Below, piece after piece: positions 33,926 to 44,719 of a stretch of DNA of 64,000 bases (position 1 is the stretch's first letter; each line of letters begins with the position of its first letter). This DNA comes from Casuarina equisetifolia (taxonomy: Eukaryota; Streptophyta; Magnoliopsida; Fagales; Casuarinaceae). The translations under genes and the position numbers were made by a program. Below the pieces are notes generated by a model. It was not told the origin of the DNA, did not search any database, and worked only from the letters and a program-made list of their open reading frames with translations. The stretch spans positions 3,269,391 through 3,333,390 of the forward strand of contig CM052354.1 of the NCBI GenBank assembly GCA_028551475.1, written 5' to 3'.

Positions 33926-34924
33926 AAACATGGGAATCGCCCGCTTGGCTCCTTGTGTTAAAGTAAATAGGCAGGGAGCGTTGATGAAACTTTTCCCACA
34001 ATGACGCCTTTCCCTCTCCCACGAGCAAACGTTGGCTCTTCCCACGAGCAAACTCAGCCAACGACTTATCTAAATCTGGAGTACTCATACTACAATCTAT
34101 ATAAATGCCATTCAAGCTTTAGAACAAATAGCAGTGAAAAACCTTTGTAGAATAGTTTAGTCTCAGTTATGTTCCGCTCTTTAGAGTGTTGCAGCAGGGC
34201 CTATGGCCCTGCAATGATGGTTTCACTAAACTACTTCTATTGTTCTTATTTTAGTTTAACGTAAACCTTATTTTTCAGTATCTGTCTTTGTGTTTACTGC
34301 CTTCAGCCGTGTATGTTTCTTCCTTTTACAGATTTTCTTCACCTTGTTGGCTTTGTCCTGTCGTCCCATTGCTTTTTAGATGCAGCTATCTTTATTCTAC
34401 AAGTGAAAAAATATCACAGCTACTTTATTACCTTCCTAAGAACAACGTAAATAACTCAAGAGGATTGATCTTTGCTTTCTCTTCTGTTTCATTCGAAGAC
34501 AAGGGTCTTTAGGGACTAACCTGCAGAGCTGATTGCCACACTTCTTCGTTGTATCTTTCAGACCATCCTCTCTGTCTCTCTGTCTCTCTGGTTGCACAGA
34601 TAAAGGCATATGCTTGGAAATTGTATGGTAGCTGGGCTTTGTGTAGTGTGTGGGTTGTCTTTTAAGGGTCTGTGGGCCTTCTTGTTAACTGGCGCGGAAC
34701 TAGCTTATTGTATTGTCTAGAATGTTCGGAAGGAAGCAACCCACTTTTTCTTCCTCCGTGAGGTACAATCTCTTACCATACCTCCCCGGAGACGGCCCCG
34801 TCAGTTCCCCTCTAGGGAGAACCTACTTGAAGGCCTAAGAACCGGGGCTTAGGTCGCTATTTTAAGGGTGTTAAACTTACAAGAAGAGGCTCACCAGCAA
34901 CAGCCTTTTAATCCTTTTATGAAA
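33926..34924. other. Intergenic region with one hairpin-forming segment
   Basis: No gene recognised. At 34153-34233, TAGTTTAGT and ACTAAACTA flank an inner perfect 8-bp palindrome arm pair, GCAGGGCC-TAT-GGCCCTGC (34194-34212). 34690-34860 is comparatively GC-rich and unclassified. Confidence 0.4.
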
Positions 34925-35065
34925 TGGTTTAGAATCAAATTGTAGTAGTTTTTTTGCCTTTTCGTCAAGCATCCATTTAACATATTCAATTGAAAGCTTT
35001 CTTCTGTAGTTAAGTTTCTATCCTAATCGAAACCTAAGGTCCCATACATTGTGGGTTATAGAATT
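34925..35065. repeat. Dispersed repeat family D, module M4 (copy at 35 kb)
   Basis: AGAATCAAATTGTAGTAG, AAGCATCCATTTAACATATT, CAATTGAAAGCTTT, TCTGTAGTTAA and CATTGTGGGTTATAGAA match 61.04-61.18 kb and, in part, 62.09-62.23 kb, in the same order and orientation. Confidence 0.65.
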
Positions 35066-35446
35066 TAAGTGATTCTGCTCAACCTTCAGGCTGTTCCAAA
35101 TTAGAAAAGGCAGAGGTTTTTATGTTGACTTGACTCGCATGATGAGATGAGTTGCACTTTTGATGTTGTTTTTAGAAACATAAATGAGAGGGGAGTACGG
35201 AAGAGGCTTTGAGGCGGAAAAAGATCAGTATCTCTGGACGTCAGATTTCCTCCGTTTACAGCCGTTTGTGTTAGGAATCTACACAATTCAGTGCAAAGAC
35301 GTAATTACACTAATACAATAATTTTACTTGGTTCAATTTCAACAACTTGGATTAATTCTTTACTAATTAATACAAAACTTTACGATCAAAGAAAAAGAAC
35401 GTAAAACCTTCTTAAAATTTATTATGTAATACTTTAAAAAAACTCA

Positions 35447-35525
35447 ATTTTATATTAAAATACAAGCTTTTAATTTATATTAAAATACAAGCTTTTAATT
35501 TATATTAAAATACATAAATTAAAAG
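35447..35525. repeat. 25-bp tandem repeat, three copies
   Basis: TATATTAAAATACAAGC recurs at 35451 and 35476, and a truncated unit at 35501, a 25-bp step. Confidence 0.9.
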
Positions 35526-35759
35526 TCTATTTATAGGCCTTTTAACTTAATAGGTTTTCGGACTAAAACAAAAGCACAGAGAAGTGGGATTTTCTGTCCT
35601 TGGATTCCGGGCCACGAAGGACAGGCACTGTATAAAGGTTCTACTACCTACGCAGATCGGAACACCCATTCTACAGACTATTTATCTCTATTTTTTATTT
35701 AAAAAATTATAATTTTTCTCTACTCCTAAGTGCCAATAATTCACGATGTATCGTGGGAC

Positions 35760-36130
35760 AAACGCGAGCACAAGTCGGCCCCGATTCTTTTGTTCGTACG
35801 CGCAACTAATCGTAGACTTCTCTGTCCTGAAAAAGACTGCTACATGTTCTACATTGTTCAGTTTTTGCAGAGTAAGAAATTGTAATTTTTGATATAAATT
35901 TTTATATTTTTGTATTTTTTATATTTTATACTTTGGGATATGATATTTAAAAGGATCAATAAATAATATCTGGAGATAAATTTGTAACATTTTTTTTAAT
36001 TCTGAATCAGCTTGTTAATTTTTTATGATCAAATGTGCCAGTTGGTAAATGAATATAAGAGAATAACCCAAAAATCTAAAGGAGGGAGACAATGATCCAT
36101 GTTGCTAATGATGTGTCTTGATTCTTTCCA
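35760..36130. repeat. Dispersed repeat family D, module M2 (copy at 36 kb)
   Basis: Matches 14.95-15.32 and 58.97-59.29 kb in order: GACTGCTACATGTTCTACAT, GATATTTAAAAGGATCAAT, AATTTGTAACATTTTT, GAATATAAGAGAATAAC, and GACAATGATCCATGTTGCT (15 kb: GACAATGACCAACATTGCT). Confidence 0.65.
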
Positions 36131-36580
36131 CGCCATAGAATAGCAATGGAGGAATAATAAATTATTACTAGAAACCTCACGTTGTTATATTCATGTGTGC
36201 AAGTTGAAAGACAACAAACTTATGTAGCGATTTTGGTCCTAATTGTCACATCCACAAGAACTGTTTATTTTGTGTTTATGTTATTTAAAGGAAGTGATAA
36301 ACAAACAAGTAATTCTTGAATTCTTGCTTAGGGTACAAGAAGTCACTTTGATGTTTAAGATGAATCTTTAGTGATACATAAAGATTCATATTAATCTTAT
36401 TTATTAATCTCACTTGGCTCACTACCTTAGTAGTGAACTAATGTGAATCCCAACCAAAAGGTTGGAGTTCAACATTCCACATGTGTAAATTTGAGTGCAT
36501 CATTGTAATATAAAAAAAAATGTTACTTATTAATGTATAGAACCAATCTTGGTTGCTCTCTGCTTAGTACATCTTTGTTA

Positions 36581-36748
36581 ATTGGTTAATCATGATTCCT
36601 TTTAGTCCATGGATGTTGGCATTAGGTGACATGCCACGTTCATGGTACAACTGTTATTGTTACAATTGGTTAATCATGATTCCTTTTAGTCCATGGATGT
36701 TGGCGTTAGGTGACATGCCACGTTCATGTTACAATTGTTATTGTCACA
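36581..36748. repeat. 84-bp direct tandem duplication
   Basis: ATTGGTTAATCATGATTCC begins at 36581 and again at 36665. The two units differ at only a few positions, so the duplication is younger than the surrounding repeats. Confidence 0.92.
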
Positions 36749-36769
36749 ATCAAAATATGTATTAGGATT

Positions 36770-36921
36770 GTTCTTGCCTAAGATAAAAGGAATTACTTTG
36801 GATATTAATTTTTTTATGTCTGTCACGTTTAATAATGCTGATATTTAAAAGGAACTATGCGATATCTTAACATCAATTTGTAGGATTTTCCATTATGCAT
36901 AATATGTGTGTGTGTGTGTGT
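36770..36921. repeat. Partial module M2 of family D plus (TG)n
   Basis: TTTAATAATGCTGATATTTA, AAAGGAACTATGCGATATCT, TCAATTTGTAGGATTTTCC and ATTATGCATAA match 63.72-63.81 kb closely. A short (TG)n run follows at 36906-36921. Confidence 0.55.
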
Positions 36922-38266
36922 ATTGTATGCAGTATTTTTTTTATGGATAGTTTTTTTTTTTTTGTGTTGCCAAATTGAATAAAAATATCATCTATGATAT
37001 CTGTTCTTCTTTGCCATTTTGAGCACTTGAGACACCAAGACAAGTTTATGTTCAGTACTATGATTGTCTTTAGTTTGCCCTATATTATTTGTGTGCTTGA
37101 ATCAATTGCCAAATGAATTGGGTGTCAGCACCTTGGGTGCTCTATAAAAAGAAGAAAAAAATAAAAATGAGCCAAAACAAGTTAAGCTATATAAAACAAC
37201 AAGAGAAATAAAGAGGAGGAGACAGAATACCAAGGGGCATAGCCTTCTCGCCCCTCCGATCGCGTCTCTTTGATAAATTCGAATGGATTCTATCAGTCGA
37301 TTGAACTAACATGATTTAAAAAACTAACGGATGCAATGTCCTAAGACTATCACATAATACAATCACTAGCAACCCAATAAAATATTTGCTTCATAAAAAT
37401 AAAAGAAAATAAAAAGATGAGCTTAAAAATAAAAGTAAAAAACCAGATAAGGTCCAAATTCAAAGAATTCAGCAGTGAACGAGACACAATGTATCTACAG
37501 AATCATCAATTTTTTCTCTCGTAAAGGAGCTGGAAAAGGGATATCAAATCCAAAATCCAGAGGGACAATCAATAGATAAGTAAAAGGGAAAGTACTAAAA
37601 AGTTGAAGATCAAAGATGGATTGTTGTTAAGAATTTTTTTTAATAAATAAATTTGTAAAAATTCTTGGACAAGTTTAGTTTCAGTATCTTTGCTGTCATT
37701 TTAGCTAAAGATCTTAGGGATAAGTATAATTTCCTAGGCAAAAGGAGAAAAATTTATCTAGGCAATAGTTATAGTTATTGTCTCGCGTATCATTAATATT
37801 GACATTGATTCTTATGACAAGATTTTATATTGCATTGGGTCAGTGAAAGCTACTTTTTACATCCTCTATGTCTATAAAAAAGAAAAATATGAAGTATTCT
37901 AGTATTGTTTACTATTTATTAATAATAGTGGAATTGTGTTTCCAATAATTTATAGTTCTATTGATAAATACCTGGTTCAATTGGGAACATGTATTGCTTA
38001 AAATCAAAAGAATTATAAGCTTTCCATTTTAGGTTATCAAAAAAGAATTTTTTAGAGTACTGAAATCAAAAGAATCCGTTAAATCATGATAAAATGTCAG
38101 TTTTGCGCACGGTAATAAAGTCGAAGAAAAAATGACCGAATTATTCACGGAGTATGCAAAATTGAAAGAATAGGCAAGGGACCAGAACAATTGACTGTTT
38201 GAATATTGTGCTGCGCTAGGAAAAGGTTTTGGTGAGTTTAGTCAAGAATATATGTCTTCTCCTCAG
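36922..38266. other. AT-rich region upstream of the PP2-like gene
   Basis: No gene recognised. It should contain any promoter and first exon of the phloem protein 2-like gene, but I could not identify one. Confidence 0.35.
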
Positions 38267-38966
38267 AACAACAATGTTCCAAAAGATCTGACGATCGTAT
38301 GGGGCGAAGACACCCGCTACTGGCGCTTAACCTCTAACGAGTAAGTCTCAAAACTTGTTCTCAAGAGATTATCACTTCTTCTTTGTTAGAGATGGTTGTA
38401 CAACCGTTTTTTCTGCATGTTTAAACAAAAGTATGGGAAAATCTTTCTTGAAAAGAGGAAAACTTTTCAAGAGCTTTAAGCAGCATATTCCTTGCCTGTA
38501 GCAGTTAAAATATTTCATCTGAAAATTTATTCTACAGCTAGAAAGAACATTACTTATGGAATCCCGTGACCAGAAAGAGGGTTAAAGGATTTTGGCTTAG
38601 AAATTAACCATATTATTGCAATTCTAGTTGTTAAATGTGTGTCGGCTGGAGGTAACGGGTTCACGCCGAGTGGAGTCTGGAAAGACTTACGAAGTTGGAT
38701 TCCAGGTATCCATGACAGAAAACGCATATGGTTGGAGTAACAACCGGGTTTACATAAAGGCCAAGATTGGGGAAAAGGGAAAGGACACTATGAGAAGAGC
38801 AGCTTTGGATAAACTCGGCACACAACCAGTTGAAATTCCGGAACAGCGGTTCACGATCACAGCTCCTCAGGATGACACGCTTTACTTCGGCATGTATGAA
38901 CTGGGGAACGGAGGATGGAAGAGCGGCCTCAAAATTCAAGGGGCATTTGTCAGAGAGGCAATCTAA
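38267..38966 (+). CDS. Phloem protein 2-like (PP2-A-type lectin) gene, partial or decayed
   Basis: PP2 proteins are phloem or cytosolic chitin-binding lectins linked to wound and insect responses. Two exon-like pieces are seen. The first (38267-38340) follows a CTTCTCCTCAG acceptor, reads PKDLTIVWGEDTRYW (the conserved DLxIxWG..RYW of the family) and ends at GTAAGT. The second (38628-38966) follows TTCTAG and reads LLNVCRLEVTGSR, GKTYEVGFQVSM, NAYGW, then EIPEQRF, FGMYELGNGGWKSGLKIQG and FVREAI, with a TAA stop, a complete PP2 C-terminus. The first piece ends in phase 2 but the second must start in phase 0, so the two do not join cleanly with these sites, and the 8-10 residues normally between them are absent. 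No N-terminal exon was found. It may be a pseudogene or an incompletely read gene. Confidence 0.72.
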
Positions 38967-39302
38967 CAACATTCGTGTCTTTTTGTTTTCTGTTTCTTAG
39001 TGTATGTGTGGTTGAATAAAGCGGTTGGGCTTCTATCTATGAGCTCAACTCCATTATTCCCCAACTTCTTTTTCAGTGAACATCTATAACATCAGTGCCC
39101 TACTTTCTACTTTCATTAGTTTCTGTTCAGCTCTCTTCTTTCATGCCATTTCCGTCCAAACGCTAATCAAAGAAGAGTCTAATTTTTATGAGAAAAATGA
39201 AATGTATTTTCAATTAATGGGAACAGATCTTAAAGCTCTTATGTCAAGATAATTTTAGAAGGCGTAAGGCATGAAATACCATCGGAATAGCCCCCGCCCC
39301 AA

Positions 39303-39333
<31 letters not shown>

Positions 39334-40011
39334 CCCAAAAAAACTGGAAGGCAGAAAAAGCGGACGCAAGAAGACCCCACCAGATCCAAACATCATCATC
39401 ATCACACGCCTTCCAGTAAATACAAGAAGAAAGATGAAAGCACGGAAACAGTGATTTTATGTGAGCACTAAGGAGAGGTACTATGAGATTGGGTTTTAAT
39501 TACTTATTATTAGGTCTTATGTTATTGTTAGGCTCTTTGGACAATTAGGCTTTATTTTGAATTTTTTTAAAATAAAATTTAGGATTTGAATAATTAAAGC
39601 CTAATCATTTTAAGAGTTTGGTATTCAATCATATTAGGATAAAAGTTAGAGTACATGTCAGAAATTCAGTCAATTTAATAAGAACTGAGACAATGAAAAA
39701 AAAATAAATTGTTTGGACTAACAATTAATGATTGTTGCATTAACAATCTACTTCCTTAAAACAATTAGTGTAACATCTTTACACTGTATAAAAGTATAGA
39801 AAAAAAAATTTTAATTTTTTAATCACACAACTACAAACTTTGAAAAGAGAAAGACTAGAAGATTTTTTTTCAACTTTCAAGTCCTTGGATTCCTTTGGGT
39901 CTTATAAATGTAGGACATCGCGTAGTCATCTACATACAAAGCAAGTAAACCTTCCTTGTACACTCGTATTACCTTAACAACCCTTTTCCGGCAGTTTTTC
40001 ACCTAAAATCA
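38967..40011. other. Spacer between the PP2-like and NBS-LRR genes
   Basis: Contains the 3' end of the PP2-like gene, a C-run followed by a poly(A) tract (39305-39333), AT-rich sequence, and presumably the NBS-LRR promoter. No other gene recognised. Confidence 0.4.
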
Positions 40012-43000
40012 ATGGCAGAAAACGTTCTCTTCAACATTGCCGGGAGAATCATCGATAGTTTGGCCGGCCCACTAGTTTCCGATGAGTTCACACTAATCTG
40101 GGGTGCCAAAGGTGAGCTTGAGAAGTTCAAAAGTACCGTTTCAGTAATCAAAGCAGTGCTTCTACATGCAGAGAAACTACAGGGTGGGAATCCTGCTGTG
40201 AACGATTGGCTTGAGAAGTTGAATGATATCATTTATGATGCGGATGACTTGCTGGATGTTGTTTCTACTGAAGCTCTCCGACGAAAAATAATGACCAATG
40301 ATAAGAAGGCGAAAGAGGTATGCATGTTCTTTTCCAAATCAAACCAGCTTGCTTTTCATCTTAAAATAGGTCATAGGATTAAGGCAATTAGTGAAAGACT
40401 ATATGCCATTAAAGATATTAAGGAATTCCAATTGGAGCCTCGTCTTGTGGAGAGACAAACGAGCTCTACAAAGAGGGTTAGTACTCATTCTTTTGTGCTT
40501 GCAGAAGAAGTTATTGGGCGAGAGGGTGATAAGGTGGAAGTTATAAAACGTCTTATGAATGTTAGTATTAAAGAGAATGTTTCAATCCTTCCAATCTTTG
40601 GTATTGGTGTTGTAGGAAAGACCACACTAGCTCAATACGTTTTCAACGATGAGACAATTCAAAAACATTTTAAGTTGAAACTGGGTATCTGTCTCAGACA
40701 ATTTTGATGTGAAAAATATTATTAAGAAAATATTAGAGTCTGCAATGAGAAAGAAACCAAAACTTGATGAAATGAACTTATTGGTAATTAATCTTAAGAA
40801 GAAAATTGATACAAAGAAATATTTGCTTATGTTGGATGATGTATGGAATGAAGATATTAACAAATGGTCCATGTTGGAACAAGTGTTGATGGGTGCTGCC
40901 AAAGGTAGTAGAGTATTAGTTACAACACGTAGTGAAAAGGTTGCAAAGATTATTTCTCCAAAAGAACCATACTATTTGAAGGCTTTAGGGGAACATGTAT
41001 CATGGGATTTATTTAAGCATGCAGCTTCTCTAGATATGGTATGGCAGAATTCAAGTACTCAAAGAATGAAGAGGGAGATCATAAGAAAGTTTGTTGGTTC
41101 CCCTTTACCCCTAAAAACAATAGGAAGGTTGTTACATTGCAAAAGTTCAGAAATAGATTGGCTGAGTTTTTTAGAGAAAGAACTTTCAAATATAAGTCAA
41201 GGTGAATATGGTATTATACCAACTCTAAAATTTAGTTATAACAAACTTCCTTCACAATTAAAGCATTGTTTTGCTTATTGTAGTTTATTTCCAAAGGATT
41301 ATATAGTTGATAAAACAACAATAGTTAACCATTGGATAGCACATGGGTTTGTTAAGCCATCATCAAGTAATCAATACTTAGAAGATATTGGTTATGATTA
41401 TTTTATGAATTTACTTTGGAGATTATTTTTTCAAGATCCACAAGTAGATGATCTCCATAGGTTAAGTGAATGTAAAATGCATCATCACATGCATGATCTT
41501 GCTACGGTTGTGGTAGGATCATTGGTCACCAAATTTGATGGAAGTAAGAGGAAGACCAATGAGAAGGCGCATCATTTGTCAATTAATGGTGACTTAGAAT
41601 TTTCATTTAAAGAGTTGATTTCATTGTATGAAGGAAGGATGATACGAACATTTCTTTGCCCCATGTTTAAAGGTGAGATTGATTGTGAAGCAATTTTTTT
41701 AAGGTTCAAGTTTTTGAATGTGCTAAATCTTGGTGACAATAATCTTAAAAGTGTGCCAAACACTATTGGTAAATTGAAGTATCTAAGATATCTTGATCTT
41801 TCTGATAATAGGCAAATTAAGGTGTTGCCTCACTCATTTACCAACTTACTAAATTTACCGTTCCTAAAGCTTCAAGGTTGTATGTCCCTTGTGGAATTGC
41901 CAAGAGGCTTTAATGAATTAGTCAACCTCAGATATTTTGATCTTAATGGATGTGTAAAATTGAAACATCTACCGTGTGGATTTGAACAATTAATTAATCT
42001 TCAATATTTGACAAACTTCCCTCTTGATCCGTGTTCTTTCTATAAGCATAGTGCTAAGTTAAGTGAATTAAGAGGACTAGATAAATTGAGAGGAACTTTG
42101 GAAATTTTCCAATTGAGGCATTCAAAAAGTATTGCATCGGAATACAAGGAGGCAAATATTAAGGGGAAATGCGGTCTTCAAGAATTAGATTTACACTTCT
42201 CTCCCGAAGAGGAAGTCCATGATTTTGATGTTGAGGATGAAACGATGTTGGAAGGATTACAACCGCACCCAAATCTAAAACAACTTTCCATACATTTTTA
42301 TAGGAGTCCAAGGCTTCCGAGTTGGGTATTGTCAATCACAAGTCTTGTAAGATTGTCATTGCACTTTGGTAACTGCAAATGTTTGCCACCAGTGAATCAA
42401 TTGCCTTTACTCAAGCAACTTCGTCTTTCGGCGATGAGGCATATGGATTACATATCTGATGATACAAATAAGTTCTCTTCTTCATCGGCGCCAGAAGATT
42501 TTTTTTCCATCGCTTGAATCAATCGAGCTAGACTTTTGCTTCAATCTCAAGGGATGGTGGAGAGATTTTTCTCTGGAGCTTGATCGGGATAGTGACAATT
42601 ACGTTGAAAAAACAGCAGCGACATCCATGGTGGAGTATCATTCACTCCCTTCATTTCCTAAGCTTTCGAGTTTAGTGATCCGTACTTGTCCTATGTTGAC
42701 TTCATTGCCTCTCTTTCCGCGTGTCGAAGAGTTGTACTTGGAATTTTCCAACTGGAAGCTACTGCAAGAGTCAATGATGATGAAGACCTCTTCTTTGTCC
42801 CCGCTTTTCTCTGAATTAAAGGTTTTAGAATTAGAGTCAGTTTCGAAACTAGAAATTCTGCGAGAGGAGTGGCTAGAGAAGCTCAGGTCTCTCGAGTCTT
42901 TGAAGATACTACGGTGTTCAGATTTGAAGTCCTTTTCTTATGGAAATCAACATCTCACGGCACTTAAACATCTAGTTCTCGATAATTGTCCAGAGGTTGA

Positions 43001-43373
43001 GTTGGCTGATCTTGAACACGTCATGTGCTGGAAGGGCCTTAAGAACCTCCTGTCTTTGAAGGTCTCTGCACTATCCAAATTGGTATCTCCCCCACTGGGC
43101 CTTCAACATATTAGCACTATACGAAATCTTGAGATTTCAAATTGTGAAAACTTGATAACCATTTTAGAGTCAATCCATAGTTGGAAATCATTGGAAGTGC
43201 TTCGAATTTCTGAATGCCGTAGTTTGGAATTGTTGCCTGAAGGATTACATAGTCTATCATATTTGCGGATACTGAAGGTTGCGAGGTGCCCCATTTTGTT
43301 GCCAAGGTGCGAGAAGGACGTAGGTGCTGATTGGCCCAAGATTGCACATATCCCAGACTTACATTTGGAGTAA
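40012..43373 (+). pseudogene. CC-NBS-LRR (CNL) disease-resistance gene, RGA-type, two frameshifts
   Basis: Intracellular NLRs of this class detect pathogen effectors and trigger defence. The locus is intronless, about 1,120 codons, and starts at ATG 40012 (MAENVLF), typical of RGA-like CNLs. Order: Rx-type coiled coil (WLEKLNDIIYDADDLLD at residues 66-82), NB-ARC with P-loop GIGVVGKTT (197-205), kinase-2 LLMLDDVWNED (the W marks the CC class), RNBS-B GSRVLVTTRS, a GLPL position altered to GSPLPL, RNBS-D CFAYCSLFPKDY, and MHDL. Then come leucine-rich repeats and a family-typical end, DWPKIAHIPDLHLE. The frame changes twice. The first is near 40681-40684, just after KLK, where CTGGGTA appears to have lost two bases or gained one. 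The second is at a run of eight T (42499-42506), where removing one T would restore the frame. Either could be assembly error or real decay. The LRR tail is duplicated at 3.8 kb. Confidence 0.93.
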
Positions 43374-44060
43374 ATTCTAACTCATTAAGGTATATTTCTC
43401 ATTATTTTATATTGATTCATCATAAAAATTAGAGTAAAACTTCTTCCCCTTGTTTTCTTCGTTCTCTCTCTCAATATTTCCTAATTGTTGAAATGTAGGG
43501 CCACGGATCGAATGAGATTTATTCCACATGGCATTTTATGTTACGCTTGGAGCTGCCTCTATGATTTAGGTAATTTAATTTGTGTTTTCTTAATCCATCC
43601 TAGTATTCCCAAATTTACCCTCATTTCTTTTTCCTTCACTCGGTATTTTTTGGTTGTTTACTTTCACATTTAGAAGAGGGAATGGTTTGGACTCCGAGGA
43701 GCATAATTCAGAGGAAAAGTAAATGAGTGAAATTCTTAACTAGATTTATGAAAATCTTCTATTCCACTATAATCTCCGAAACAGACATACATTGAAACCG
43801 CAGCACCGGCACTTTGCTTTTCCCCGTCAATCATGGAGTAACTGCCAGGACATTTAACAATACGGGCGGCTTATCATCATCAGAACCCCCTTTGAATAAG
43901 TAGAGGAACCGCTAGCAGGGCTTCAGGAAATAGGAATTTCATGCTTTGGGTAAAGAGTTAAATTTTATTGATTTCGTTGCTTTGTTTGGTTTGTTTTGAT
44001 TTGAGTGGTTAAACTGTCAAAGACTAAACTGTGAGTAGCTAGTGTCAGGTGATAATAAAC
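43374..44060 (+). other. 3' flank of the NBS-LRR gene, duplicated at 4.4-4.8 kb
   Basis: Carries GAGATTTATTCCACATGGC, GGAGCTGCCTCTATGA and TAGCTAGTGTCA, matching 4426-4800 in the same order. From about 43795 to 43975 a degraded gene-like module copy (CCCGTCAATCATGGAGTAAC, ATGCTTTGGGTAAAG) interrupts the match. Confidence 0.55.
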
Positions 44061-44700
44061 TACTGAAATTCAAACTTGGGGCTGTTGGTAGCTTCAGTAT
44101 ACACTCTCAAAAGACGGCAGTGCCAAAAAGCAAGAGAAAGAAGACATATTTGCAACGCTTTTGTGGCCATTGGATCTAGTCGCTGGTCATTGTATGGTGA
44201 GTCTTTAATATTCATATCATCCTATAAGTTACGGTTTATTAAATAAATACCTCTTCTATTTGTGCTCTCTAATCGAAACAAGCTTGTTTATTGATATGTC
44301 TTCTATTTCCTATCCTTGCAGATCCTCCACATACCCCAAGATTGATGGCATTGGCTTCTAGTCCATCTCCTCTCAGCTTATTTAAATTTTACAGATTTTT
44401 GTTACTGATTTGGCGAAGAAATTTTAGGGTGCTTCTCATTTTACAATGAGAATCTTTATTGTTGAAATAGACTTTGATGACTCTTGTATTTTGTGGTTAT
44501 CTTTTTCTTTACTTTTTTTTTCTCTTTACCTTGATTTATAAATTTTAATATACACTCCAATCTTAATTAGCTAAAACTGTTATTGCAAATTTAGGTGAAT
44601 TAATAGTTTTAGATTTGAACATTTCGTTTTATATATACCAAAGTTTCTAGTAACTTGATGTTAGGAATTATGTAGTAGAAATAAACAATTTAGGTTATTT
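44061..44700. other. Spacer
   Basis: AT-rich. No gene or clear repeat recognised. Confidence 0.35.
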
Positions 44701-44719
44701 GTTTGCTTGCATGTAAAAT

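Noticed and set aside
34153-34233. microRNA precursor
   Set aside because: The arms are unequal in length with a large asymmetric internal loop, so it does not meet the usual hairpin shape.
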